This document shows, in pieces, positions 25,920 to 33,592 of a DNA stretch of 43,406 nucleotides. This stretch comes from Cellulomonas sp. HZM (GTDB taxonomy: Bacteria > Actinomycetota > Actinomycetes > Actinomycetales > Cellulomonadaceae). Location of the stretch: contig NZ_JEOE01000022.1 in the NCBI RefSeq assembly GCF_000708885.1, positions 1 through 43,406 of the forward strand, given 5' to 3'. Position 1 is the first letter of the stretch. Each line of letters starts with the position of its first letter. The notes beneath the pieces were generated by a model. The model saw only the letters and a list, made by a program, of their open reading frames with translations. It had not been told where the DNA came from and searched no databases. The position numbers and the translations under genes were made by a program.

Positions 25920-26306
25920 TCAGCCCTCGAGCGTGGTCGTCGACCCCGGGTTGAGGATCTGCACCACGCCGCCGTAGGCGCACTGGCACGTCGCGCCGAA
26001 CGTCAGCGCGGGCCGCCCCTCGATCGTCGTCTGCGTCGCACCGTTGACCCACGGGGTCGTCGCGGGAAGGCAGGGCATCGGGACCAGCACGCCGAGCGCG
26101 GCGGCCGTCGCCGCGGCGACCTGCGGGTTGGCGAGCGACATGCACATGCCGAACGAGGGGATGTTGAGCATCGGCGCCGCGTCGGTCACGGTCGCCGCAG
26201 GCTTGCCCTCGATGAGCACGGTCGCGGGGATGACGACGAGCGACGCGGGCGCGGCCCCGAACGAGCAGGTCATCATCGCGGTGGCGGTCGCGGCCGGCTT
26301 GCCCAT
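25920..26306 (-). CDS. DUF4280 PAAR-like spike-tip protein (Afp10/Cis10 role)
   Basis: The 128-residue product matches the DUF4280 pattern: ATAMMTCSFGAAPASLVV near the start, then IPSFGMCMSLANPQVAAATAAALG, a PMPCLPATTPW segment and CQCAYGGVVQI near the end, with conserved Cys residues (CSFG, GMC, MPC, CQC) that could bind metal. DUF4280 proteins are PAAR-like tips of contractile systems and sharpen the VgrG spike. ATG 26306 was chosen because the family starts there. It is five bases downstream of the lipoprotein gene stop, so they are cotranscribed. A tip gene is otherwise missing from the baseplate operon, which supports this assignment. Confidence 0.85.
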   Translation of the reverse strand: MGKPAATATAMMTCSFGAAPASLVVIPATVLIEGKPAATVTDAAPMLNIPSFGMCMSLANPQVAAATAAALGVLVPMPCLPATTPWVNGATQTTIEGRPALTFGATCQCAYGGVVQILNPGSTTTLEG

Positions 26307-26311
26307 CGCCG

Positions 26312-26806
26312 CTACCAGCCCGTTCCCTTGACCGACCGGGTGAGCTGCGAGCCCGTCGTCGTGACGAAGCACAGCGTCGTGCGGTCCGCGTTCTGCTCCC
26401 ACCCGCGCGCCGACGGCACGAGGTAGGTGAAGTACAGCTTCGAGTCGCGGTAGTCGACTCCCACGTAGTCCTGGAACTCCTCCGCGCACGCGCCGTCCGA
26501 GAACGACTTGAGCGCCTCGTCGCCCGGGAACGAGTCCGGCGTCGCACCCGTGCCCGGGTCGGTGTACGTGACGCGCGCGTACGCCTCCTGCTCGTGCGGG
26601 TCGGTGCACGGGACCGAGGGCAGGGACGTGAGCTCGACCGTGATGTCGCCCGGGACGCGGAAGCACTGGCCCGCGGTGACGTCGAACACCGACACCCCGT
26701 GCGAGTCGTCGCCGTGGTCGAACAGCGAGCACCCCGCGACGGCGACCGCGGTACCGAGCGCGAGCACGGCGACGCGTGCGGCGAGACGCACCGGTCCACC
26801 GGCCAC
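26312..26806 (-). CDS. 'Septum formation'-domain lipoprotein
   Basis: Starting at the GTG at 26806 (GGGAGG seven bases upstream), the product is 164 residues with a lipoprotein signal peptide (LALGTAVAVAGC, modified Cys26). The mature part resembles the actinobacterial septum-formation domain family: AGQCFRVPGD, SLPSVPCTDPHEQEAY and a late LCFVTTTG strand, with Cys pairs likely disulfide-bonded outside the membrane. A TTG start at 26905 would give 197 residues but lacks a good ribosome site and would put 33 extra residues before the signal. It is cotranscribed with the DUF4280 tip gene. The domain's role in division is only named, not proven; no link to the particle is shown beyond the operon. 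Confidence 0.8.
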   Translation of the reverse strand: MAGGPVRLAARVAVLALGTAVAVAGCSLFDHGDDSHGVSVFDVTAGQCFRVPGDITVELTSLPSVPCTDPHEQEAYARVTYTDPGTGATPDSFPGDEALKSFSDGACAEEFQDYVGVDYRDSKLYFTYLVPSARGWEQNADRTTLCFVTTTGSQLTRSVKGTGW

Positions 26807-26967
26807 CGGGCGACCTCCCGCCGTCGTGCTGCGCCGCGCGGGTCCGCACGGCCCGGCAAGGCTACCCACCGGCGCGGGGTGCCCCCATCCGTAGTCGTTG
26901 CTCAATTGCGGTCGGCGCGGTCCGTGCCCGGGGCGCCGCGTGGGTGCCTGCGTGCGAGGATCGACGC

Positions 26968-27477
26968 ATGACGATCCGGGACGAGGTCAGCGCCGCGCAG
27001 GAGACGAACGCGCAGGAGACCACCGCGCAGGAGACCACCGCGCAGGACGAGCCCCGCAACGCCGGCGGCACGCGGCTGTGGGTCGAGCGCACGGGCGAGC
27101 GCCGCTACGTCGGCCGCAGCTCGCGCGGCGCCGTCGTCGAGATCGGCGACATCCGCTACGAGGAGGCGTTCACGCCGGGCGAGCTCATGAAGATCGCGCT
27201 CGCGGCGTGCAGCGGCCTCTCGTCGGACGCCGCGATCTCGCGCCGCCTGGGCGACGACGTCGACGTCACCATCGAGGTCGAGGGCCCGTCCGACGAGGCC
27301 GAGGACCGCTACCCGGCGCTCACCGAACGGCTCGTCGTCGACCTGTCGAGCCTGGACCCGGCGCAGCGCGAACGCCTGCTGACGGTCGTGCACCGCGCGA
27401 TCGACCAGCACTGCACGGTCGGCCGCACGCTCAAGGCCGGCGCGACGGTCGACCTCGCCGTCGTCGGGGAGCGCTGA
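26968..27477 (+). CDS. OsmC-family protein
   Basis: The 169-residue protein has the OsmC-type strand-rich start, PGELMKIALAACSGLSSD with the first conserved Cys, and HCTVGRTLKAG with the second. These Cys are the peroxidatic/resolving pair of OsmC/Ohr hydroperoxide reductases, located in the cytoplasm. The N-terminal ~35 residues are extra and contain three to four AQETT-like repeats, not part of the domain. The stop overlaps the following gene's ATG by one base. Whether the substrate is organic peroxide or something else cannot be told from sequence. Confidence 0.88.
   Translation: MTIRDEVSAAQETNAQETTAQETTAQDEPRNAGGTRLWVERTGERRYVGRSSRGAVVEIGDIRYEEAFTPGELMKIALAACSGLSSDAAISRRLGDDVDVTIEVEGPSDEAEDRYPALTERLVVDLSSLDPAQRERLLTVVHRAIDQHCTVGRTLKAGATVDLAVVGER
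26995..27051 (+). repeat. 15-bp tandem repeat (AQETT units)
   Basis: Nearly identical 15-base units encode AQETN, AQETT, AQETT and a partial AQDE near the N-terminus of the OsmC protein. It looks like recent slippage in a disordered extension. Confidence 0.75.
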
Positions 27478-28184
27478 TGCCCCGCATCGTCGAGGAGGCG
27501 CTGCGCAAGGCGGTGTCCATCCCGTCGACGACGATCCACGCGCACGTCGAGAGCCTGCGCCGGCGCAACCCGGAGGCGACGCCCGAACAGCTGGTGCACA
27601 TGCTCGAGAAGGAGTACCTGCGCGTCGTCGCAGGCGCGGGCGGTGCCGTCGGCGCCGCCGCGGCGGCCCCCGCGGTGGGGACCACCGCCGCGCTCGCGCT
27701 CACCGCGAGCGACGTCGCGACGTTCTTCGGGGCGTCCGCCGCGTTCGTGCTGGGCGTGGCGTCCGTGCACGGGATCGACGTCGAGGACTCCGAGCGGCGC
27801 CAGGCGCTGCTGCTCACGTCGCTGCTGGGCGAGTCCGGGGCCAAGGCGGTCCAGGACGTCACCGGTTTCGGGACGGCCGGCGCCGCGCGCCTGCTGCTGA
27901 CCCGCATGCCGATCGCGACGGTCAAGAAGGTCAACACCACGCTCACGCGTCGCATGGTCCGCAAGCAGGTGGCCCGTCAGGGCGGCCTCTTCTTCGGGCG
28001 GCTGCTGCCCTACGGGGTGGGCGCCGTCGTCGGCTTCACGGGTGGCCGTGCGCTCGGCCGGACCGTCGTGCAGGGCGCCCGCACGGCGTTCGGACCGGCG
28101 CCGGCGACCTTCGGCAAGGTCATCGAGCTCGACCCGGCCCCTCGCCGCCGCCTGACCGTCGGCCGCCGCAGCCTCCCCCGCTGA
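27477..28184 (+). CDS. EcsC-like membrane-associated protein
   Basis: This 235-residue protein begins with a helix bundle (RIVEEALRKAVSIPS), has a hydrophobic Ala/Gly-rich segment (~residues 53-95), an acidic GIDVEDSERRQALLL motif and a second hydrophobic segment (~175-200; LLPYGVGAVVGFTGGRALG). This pattern fits EcsC-family proteins, whose biochemical role is not established. The start overlaps the OsmC stop (TGATG), so the two are cotranscribed; a shared role in envelope stress is only a guess. Confidence 0.65.
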   Translation: MPRIVEEALRKAVSIPSTTIHAHVESLRRRNPEATPEQLVHMLEKEYLRVVAGAGGAVGAAAAAPAVGTTAALALTASDVATFFGASAAFVLGVASVHGIDVEDSERRQALLLTSLLGESGAKAVQDVTGFGTAGAARLLLTRMPIATVKKVNTTLTRRMVRKQVARQGGLFFGRLLPYGVGAVVGFTGGRALGRTVVQGARTAFGPAPATFGKVIELDPAPRRRLTVGRRSLPR

Positions 28185-28233
28185 CGGCGCCCGCCCTGCC
28201 ACCGACCCCGCCACCGCTCACCACGCCCCGTCT

Positions 28234-28251
28234 CACCGCGAGCTCGCGGTG
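28234..28251. terminator. 18-base perfect palindrome between convergent genes
   Basis: CACCGCGAG/CTCGCGGTG lies between the convergent EcsC-like and aldo/keto reductase genes. Without a loop or T-tract it is a weak terminator candidate that could act for both strands. Confidence 0.35.
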
Positions 28252-28255
28252 GACG

Positions 28256-29236
28256 TCACCAGCGGTCGGCGACGTGCTCCGCGATCCGGTCGGCATAGAC
28301 CGCCTCGAGGGCGGACAGCGTCGGCTCGTCGAGCGGCGCGAGGTCCGCGGCCGCCGCGTTGGCGCGCGCCTGCTCGGGGTTGCGGGCCCCCGGGATGACG
28401 ACCGACACGCCAGGCTGGTCGACGATCCAGCGCAGGGCCAGCTGCGCGGTCGTCGCACCGTCCGGGGTCAGCGCCGCGACCTCGCGCGCCGCGGCGACCC
28501 CCACCTCGAACGGCACGCCGGCGAACGTCTCGCCGACGTCGAACGCCTCGCCGTGCCGGTTGTACGAGCGGTGGTCGGAGGCGTCGAACGTCGTGTGCTC
28601 GTCGTACTTGCCGGACAGCAGGCCCGATGCCAGCGGCACGCGCGCGATGATGCCGACGCCCGCAGCCGCGGCGGCCGGGAGCACGCGCTCGAGCGGCTTG
28701 CGGCGGAACACGTTGAGGATGATCTGCACGGTCGCCACGTGCGGGTGGGCGATGGCCGTGAGCGCCTCGTCGACCGTCTCGACCGACACCCCGTACGCGG
28801 CGACGCGCCCCTCGGCGACGAGCGTGTCGAGGTCGTCCCACGTCTGCTCGCGCGCGTACACCGGCGTCGGCGGGCAGTGCAGCTGGACGAGGTCGAGGGT
28901 GTCGACCCCGAGGTTGGACCGCGAGCGGTCGGTCCACGCGCGGTACACGTCGAGCGTGTAGGCCTCGGGCACCTGCGGGTCGGCGCGGCGACCCATCTTC
29001 GTCGCGACCGTGATGCCGTCCCGGCCGGCGGCGAACTGGCCGACGAGCTTCTCCGAGCGCCCGTCGCCGTACACGTCGGCGGTGTCGAAGAACGTCGCCC
29101 CCGCGTCGGCGGCCGCCTCGAGCACCGCGAGCGCGGTGTCCGGCTCGACCGTCCCCCAGTCGCCGCCGAGCTGCCAGCAGCCCAGCCCCACGACCCCGAC
29201 CTGCCGTCCGGTCCGTCCCAGCGCGCGCGTCTCCAT
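28256..29236 (-). CDS. Aldo/keto reductase
   Basis: The 326-residue product has family landmarks: an N-terminal LGRTGRQVGVVGLGCWQLGG strand, FFDTADVYGDGRSEKLVG with the catalytic Asp and Tyr, Lys in TKMGRR, and DLVQLHCPP with the catalytic His. The C-terminal VVIPGARNPEQ is the usual NADPH-binding strand. It would reduce carbonyl compounds with NADPH in the cytosol; substrate unknown. It is transcribed towards the EcsC-like gene and diverges from the SRPBCC gene. Confidence 0.93.
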   Translation of the reverse strand: METRALGRTGRQVGVVGLGCWQLGGDWGTVEPDTALAVLEAAADAGATFFDTADVYGDGRSEKLVGQFAAGRDGITVATKMGRRADPQVPEAYTLDVYRAWTDRSRSNLGVDTLDLVQLHCPPTPVYAREQTWDDLDTLVAEGRVAAYGVSVETVDEALTAIAHPHVATVQIILNVFRRKPLERVLPAAAAAGVGIIARVPLASGLLSGKYDEHTTFDASDHRSYNRHGEAFDVGETFAGVPFEVGVAAAREVAALTPDGATTAQLALRWIVDQPGVSVVIPGARNPEQARANAAAADLAPLDEPTLSALEAVYADRIAEHVADRW

Positions 29237-29333
29237 CTGCCTGACGCTACCGTCGCAGGGTGCCGTCGGCCGACCCGGGCCGCCTGCCGCCGCGGCCGTG
29301 CAACCGGGCGCCGTCCGACCCCAGGGAGGTGCC

Positions 29334-29795
29334 GTGCCCCGCGCGACGCGCACGTTCCCGCTCGACGCCGACGCGACGTGGGACCTCCTCACGGACGCCC
29401 GCAACCACGCGCGCTGGATCCCGCTCACGCGCGTCGACGCGGGTCCGGCGGTCGTCGGCGCACGTGTGGTGGCGGTCTCGGGGCCGTCCGCCCGACGAGG
29501 CGGGGGCGGGTTCGTCGACCGCATGGAGGTCACGCGGGCCGACCCGCCGTCGGCGCGCCCGCGCGTCGCGGTGTTCGTCAAGCACGGGCCGGTGCTGCTG
29601 GGCGAGGCGCGGATCGCGGTGCTGCCGGCGGGGCCGACGAGCGCACACGTGCGCTGGTCCGAGGACGTGCACCTCGCACGCGTGCCGCGCGCGGTCGGGC
29701 GCGTGCTGCTCGCGCCGTTCGTCGGGCTCATGCTGCGGTGGGCGCTGCTGCGCGCCGCACGCGAGACCGGTGACGCAACAGATCGCCACGCTTGA
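29334..29795 (+). CDS. SRPBCC/polyketide cyclase-like protein
   Basis: The 153-residue product starts at GTG 29334 with AGGGAGG just upstream. It matches the START/SRPBCC lipid-binding fold: an N-terminal strand (RTFPLDADATWDLLTDARNHARW), a central antiparallel sheet, and a long C-terminal helix (LLAPFVGLMLRWALLRAA). Family members bind small hydrophobic molecules. The function here is not deducible. Confidence 0.75.
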   Translation: MPRATRTFPLDADATWDLLTDARNHARWIPLTRVDAGPAVVGARVVAVSGPSARRGGGGFVDRMEVTRADPPSARPRVAVFVKHGPVLLGEARIAVLPAGPTSAHVRWSEDVHLARVPRAVGRVLLAPFVGLMLRWALLRAARETGDATDRHA

Positions 29796-29842
29796 CGCGG
29801 CGAGCGCAACGAATCGCGGCCCACAGCGCAACGCGACCTGTC
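29773..29842 (+). promoter_or_regulatory. Repeated GCAAC-centred motif upstream of the dimethylargininase gene
   Basis: Three related motifs occur: CGCAACAGATCGC, CGCAACGAATCGC and GCGCAACGCGACC, with GCAAC at 29775, 29806 and 29828. The third is a weaker match. They could be binding sites for the Lrp/AsnC regulator encoded at 33131 or for an arginine regulator; this is inference. A TACGCT near 29868 is a possible -10. Confidence 0.3.
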
Positions 29843-29942
29843 GAGACCCACGCGGCGACGCTCGTACGCTCGAGGTGGACCTGTGCCCGCCCGCGGACCC
29901 CGCCCGCGGACGTGCGCACCATCGTCGGCACCGAGGAGCCCC

Positions 29943-30770
29943 ATGACCACCACCGCCCCCGGCCGCACGGCCCGCCGCTACCTCATGTGCGAGCCCGTGC
30001 ACTACACGGTGTCCTACGAGATCAACCCCTGGATGGACCGCACGCGGTTCACGGACTCCGACCTGGCCGTGCGGCAGTGGCGCACGCTGCGCGACACGTA
30101 CCTCGAGCTCGGGCACGAGGTCGACACGATCGAGCCGATCCCGGGCCTGCCGGACATGGTCTACGCCGCGAACGGCGCGACCGTCGTCGACGGCGTCGTC
30201 TACTCGGCACGATTCCGGTACGCCGAGCGCCAGCCCGAGGGCCCCGCCTACCAGAAGTGGTTCGCCGACCACGGGTTCGTGACGCACACCGCGAACCAGA
30301 CCAACGAGGGCGAGGGCGACCTGCTCGTCGTCGGCGACGTGGTGCTCGCCGGGACCGGGTTCCGCACCGAGCGCGCGGCGCACGCCGAGGCGCAGGAGCT
30401 GTTCGGGCGACCGGTCGTGTCGCTCGAGCTCGTCGACCCGCACTACTACCACCTCGACACGGCGCTCGCCGTGCTGTCGTCGGCGGCCGACGACCCGCAG
30501 ATCGCCTACTACCCGCCGGCCTTCTCCGCGGGCTCGCGCGGCGTGCTCGAGACGATGTTCCCCGACGCGGTGGTCGCGACCGAGCGGGACGCCGTCGCGC
30601 TCGGGCTCAACGCGGTGTCGGACGGCGCGAACGTCGTCGTCGCCCCGGGTGCGGTGGACCTCGCCGCGGCGATCCGCGAGCGCGGCTACACGCCGATCCC
30701 GGTGGACACGAGCGAGCTGCTCAAGGGCGGCGGCGGCGCGAAGTGCTGCACGCTCGAGATCCGAGGCTGA
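29943..30770 (+). CDS. ddaH: Dimethylargininase/arginine deiminase-superfamily amidinohydrolase
   Basis: The 275-residue protein starts at ATG after GAGGAG. It has PDMVYAANGA (Asp/Asn for guanidino binding), FRYAERQPE, a HYYHLDTAL segment with the catalytic His (~170), and GGGGAKCCT near the C-terminus with the catalytic Cys (268 or 269). This is the guanidino-modifying superfamily; DDAH turns N-methylated arginine into citrulline and a methylamine. The adjacent ornithine aminotransferase gene places it in arginine catabolism. Some actinobacterial homologues are annotated as arginine-processing amidinotransferases, so the exact substrate is not certain. Confidence 0.88.
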   Translation: MTTTAPGRTARRYLMCEPVHYTVSYEINPWMDRTRFTDSDLAVRQWRTLRDTYLELGHEVDTIEPIPGLPDMVYAANGATVVDGVVYSARFRYAERQPEGPAYQKWFADHGFVTHTANQTNEGEGDLLVVGDVVLAGTGFRTERAAHAEAQELFGRPVVSLELVDPHYYHLDTALAVLSSAADDPQIAYYPPAFSAGSRGVLETMFPDAVVATERDAVALGLNAVSDGANVVVAPGAVDLAAAIRERGYTPIPVDTSELLKGGGGAKCCTLEIRG

Positions 30771-30771
30771 C

Positions 30772-32028
30772 GTGACCGCCGTCGCGGCGCCGGTCTCGGC
30801 CCTCGCGCACAACTACCACCCGCTGCCGGTGACGCTCGCGTCGGGCTCGGGGTCGTGGGTGACGGACGTCGACGGACGTCGCTACCTCGACCTGCTGGCC
30901 GGGTACTCGGCGCTCAACTTCGGGCACCGCCACCCCGCGCTGGTCGCGGCGGCGCACGCCCAGCTCGACCGGCTCACGCTCACGTCACGCGCGTTCGACC
31001 ACGACCTGCTCGAACCGTTCGCGACCGCGCTCGCGGGGCTCGTCGGCCCGCTGCTCGTCGGCACGCCGATGGTGCTGCCGATGAACACGGGTGCCGAGGC
31101 GGTCGAGACCGCGATCAAGGCGGCACGCAAGTGGGGGTACGAGGTCAAGGGCGTGCCCGCGGGCCGCGCGACGATCGTCGTGGCAGACGGCAACTTCCAC
31201 GGCCGCACGACGACCATCGTGTCGTTCTCGTCGGACCCCGAAGCGCGCGACGGATTCGGCCCCTACACGCCCGGCTTCGTGTCGGTTCCGTACGGTGACG
31301 CCGCGGCGCTGGCGGCCGTGATCGACGAGACGACCGTCGCCGTCCTGCTCGAGCCCGTGCAGGGCGAGCAGGGAGTCGTCGTCCCGCCGCCCGGGTACCT
31401 CCCCGCCGTGCGCGCGCTGTGCGACGACGCGGGCGTGCTGCTCGTGGCCGACGAGATCCAGTCTGGGCTCGGTCGCACCGGGACGACCCTCGCGTGCGAG
31501 ACGTGGGGCGTGCGGCCCGACCTCGTGACGCTCGGCAAGGCCCTCGGCGGCGGGATCGTGCCCGTCTCCGCGGTCGTCGGGCGCGACGACGTGCTCGGCG
31601 TGCTGACCGCGGGCACCCACGGGTCCACGTTCGGGGGCAACCCCCTCGCGTGCGCGGTCGGGATCGCGGTCGTCGAGCTGCTCTCGACCGGCCAGGTGCA
31701 GGCCGCGGCGCGCGTGCGCGGCGAGCAGCTGGGCGCCCGGCTCGCACCGCTCGTGGCCGACGGCCTGCTGGGCGACGTGCGTCGGATCGGCCTGTGGGCG
31801 GGTCTCGACCTGCCGGCCTCTGCCGCGTCGGCCGCGGGCCCCTCGTCGGCCCCGGGCTCCTCGTCGGCCCGGCCTGCCACCGGGCGCGAGCTCTGCGAGC
31901 GGCTCCTGGCGCGCGGCGTCCTGGCCAAGGACACGCACGGGTCGACGATCCGGCTGGCCCCTCCCCTGACGATCACCGAGCCGGAGCTGGACCAGGCCCT
32001 CGACGCGCTGACCGCCGCCCTGGCCTGA
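30772..32028 (+). CDS. rocD: Ornithine aminotransferase
   Basis: The product is 418 residues from GTG one base after the previous stop. It has the class III aminotransferase layout: LDLLAGYSALNFGHRHP, MNTGAEAVETAIKAARKWGY, DEIQSGLGRTG and the PLP Lys256 in TLGKALGGG. It converts ornithine and 2-oxoglutarate to glutamate semialdehyde and glutamate, feeding proline or glutamate pools. Coupling with the dimethylargininase gene makes an arginine/ornithine degradation unit. Odd: a 24-residue Ala/Ser/Pro/Gly-rich insertion (~residues 347-370, from slippage-like DNA) breaks the C-terminal domain; it probably forms an exposed loop. Confidence 0.92.
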   Translation: MTAVAAPVSALAHNYHPLPVTLASGSGSWVTDVDGRRYLDLLAGYSALNFGHRHPALVAAAHAQLDRLTLTSRAFDHDLLEPFATALAGLVGPLLVGTPMVLPMNTGAEAVETAIKAARKWGYEVKGVPAGRATIVVADGNFHGRTTTIVSFSSDPEARDGFGPYTPGFVSVPYGDAAALAAVIDETTVAVLLEPVQGEQGVVVPPPGYLPAVRALCDDAGVLLVADEIQSGLGRTGTTLACETWGVRPDLVTLGKALGGGIVPVSAVVGRDDVLGVLTAGTHGSTFGGNPLACAVGIAVVELLSTGQVQAAARVRGEQLGARLAPLVADGLLGDVRRIGLWAGLDLPASAASAAGPSSAPGSSSARPATGRELCERLLARGVLAKDTHGSTIRLAPPLTITEPELDQALDALTAALA

Positions 32029-32046
32029 CCCCACCCGCGAGATCGG

Positions 32047-32919
32047 TCAGCTGAAGCGGACCGCGCCGAACAGCCAGCCGTCGTTCGTCGCGCCGCCGAC
32101 CGACATGTGCGTCACGTCCTTGCGGAGCATCTGGGCGCGGTGCGGCGCCGAGTTGGCCCACGCGTCGACCATCGTGGCCGCGCTCGAGTTGCTCACGCAC
32201 GCGACGATGTTGTCGTTGCCCGAGTGCCAGATGCCGCCAGTCGTCGCCATGCGCTCCGAGTGCAGCACCAGGCCCGACGAGCGCGAGATCGACAGCTTCT
32301 TGCGGCCGTGCGCGGCCCGCCACGAGTTGATCGCCTTCGCGATGGCCTGCACCGACGACTCATGAGCCCCCGCGCCACCCGTCCCACGGCACACCAGACC
32401 GCCCGAGGGCACCTTGGACGGCGCACCGAACGGTCGCGACGAGGACACCTTCTTCACCGACGAGCTCTTGGCGGCCGACGACTTCTTCGCGGCGCTCGAC
32501 TTCTTGATCGACGACTTGGCGGCGGCCTTCTTCGCCGCGGCCTTCTTGGCGGCAGCCTTCTTCGCGGCAGCCTTCTTCGCGGCGGCCTTCTTCGCGGCGG
32601 CCTTCTTCGCCGCAGCCTTCTTCGCCGCAGCCTTCTTCGCGGCGGCCTTCTTCGCGGCAGCCTTCTTCTCGGCAGCGACCTTCGCCGCGGCCGCGGCGCG
32701 CGCCTGCTCGGCACGGGCCTGCGCAGCGGCGAGCGCCGACGCCGCCGTGCTCGCGGACCCCGCCGGGGCGACGGCCGTCGTGGACGCGCTCGTCGGGACG
32801 CCTGAGGACGCGGCACCCGCAGCCGACGAGTCCGCCCCTGCCGTGACGGCCACCGCCACCGCGATCGCGGCGATCACCGACCCGACGGCTGCTGCTCCCC
32901 GACGCCCCTGTGCCCGCAC
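32047..32919 (-). CDS. CAP/SCP-domain secreted protein with long AAAKK repeat
   Basis: From GTG 32919 (GGGAG upstream) the product has 290 residues: a signal peptide with an Ala/Val-rich core (VIAAIAVAVAVTAGA), an Ala-rich stretch, ten or so AAAKK pentapeptides, a Ser/Lys segment (KKSSAAKKSS), and a C-terminal CAP domain (~residues 190-290). The CAP domain is recognised by INSWRAAHGRKKLSIS, LVLHSERMA, GIWHSGNDNI and DAWANSAPHRAQML. CAP domains bind lipids or glycans or act as hydrolases; the function in bacteria is varied. The histone-H1-like Lys tract, being exported, likely binds anionic wall polymers rather than DNA (inference). Confidence 0.87.
   Translation of the reverse strand: MRAQGRRGAAAVGSVIAAIAVAVAVTAGADSSAAGAASSGVPTSASTTAVAPAGSASTAASALAAAQARAEQARAAAAAKVAAEKKAAAKKAAAKKAAAKKAAAKKAAAKKAAAKKAAAKKAAAKKAAAKKAAAKSSIKKSSAAKKSSAAKSSSVKKVSSSRPFGAPSKVPSGGLVCRGTGGAGAHESSVQAIAKAINSWRAAHGRKKLSISRSSGLVLHSERMATTGGIWHSGNDNIVACVSNSSAATMVDAWANSAPHRAQMLRKDVTHMSVGGATNDGWLFGAVRFS
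32518..32677 (-). repeat. 15-bp tandem repeat encoding AAAKK
   Basis: About ten consecutive 15-base units differ only at synonymous Ala codon positions. This is a slippage-prone tract whose copy number is expected to vary between strains. Confidence 0.88.
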
Positions 32920-33130
32920 GGCCGCTCCCTGCTCTCGACGACGACCCGGCACCGAGCCCGGTCCTGACGACGCGCACCCGTCGTGCACGTGCAAGCGTCA
33001 TCGGCACGAGTTCTGCAGCACTTGAGCGTCAACGGCCCCAAATGCGACGACCGGGACGAGTCGTGCGCAGCGGCACGCAGCACGACCCGCCGGACGACCA
33101 GCCGGACGACCAGCACGGCAAGATGGGCCC

Positions 33131-33589
33131 GTGGCCCACCTCGACGACCTCGACCTCGCGATCCTGCGCGTGCTCGCGAACGACGCGCGCGCGACGTTCG
33201 CGCAGGTCGGGGACCAGGTCTCGCTCTCGGCACCCGCGGTCAAGCGGCGTGTGGACCGGCTGCGCGAGCGCGGCGTGATCCGCGGCTTCACGGTGCGGCT
33301 CGACCCCACGGCGCTCGGGTGGCACACCGAGGCGTTCGTCGAGATCTACTGCCAAGGGTCGACGAGCCCGGCGACGATGCGCGGCGCGGTCGAGCAGTAC
33401 CCGGAGGTCGTCGCCGCGAGCACCGTGACGGGCGACGTGGACCTCGTGGTGCAGGTGCGTGCCCGGGACATGCGGCACCTCGAGCAGGTCGTCGAGCGGC
33501 TCGCCGCGGAGCCGTTCGTCAGCCGCACACGCTCGACGGTCGTCCTCTCGGCGCTGGTACGGCGCCCGGACGTCCCGCAGGGACCGTAG
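33131..33589 (+). CDS. Lrp/AsnC-family transcriptional regulator
   Basis: The 152-residue product starts at GTG. It has the N-terminal winged helix (LDLAILRVLANDARATFAQVG, then SLSAPAVKRRVDRLRERGVI) and the C-terminal RAM effector-binding domain (STVTGDVDLVVQVRA). Such proteins form octamers and sense amino acids. The nearby arginine/ornithine genes are plausible targets, though not contiguous. It reads divergently from the CAP gene across a 211-base gap. Confidence 0.93.
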   Translation: MAHLDDLDLAILRVLANDARATFAQVGDQVSLSAPAVKRRVDRLRERGVIRGFTVRLDPTALGWHTEAFVEIYCQGSTSPATMRGAVEQYPEVVAASTVTGDVDLVVQVRARDMRHLEQVVERLAAEPFVSRTRSTVVLSALVRRPDVPQGP

Positions 33590-33592
33590 CGG

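Noticed and set aside
1..26306. Prophage or R-type tailocin
   Set aside because: No capsid, terminase, integrase, lysis or holin genes are seen, and the LysM/AAA+/DUF4157 set is specific to eCIS.
26807..26905. Extended N-terminus of the lipoprotein gene from a TTG start
   Set aside because: It lacks a ribosome site and would put 33 residues before the signal peptide; the GTG at 26806 has GGGAGG at correct spacing.
32518..32677. CRISPR array or DNA-binding histone
   Set aside because: The repeat is a 15-bp coding tandem without spacers, and the protein has a signal peptide, so it is exported.
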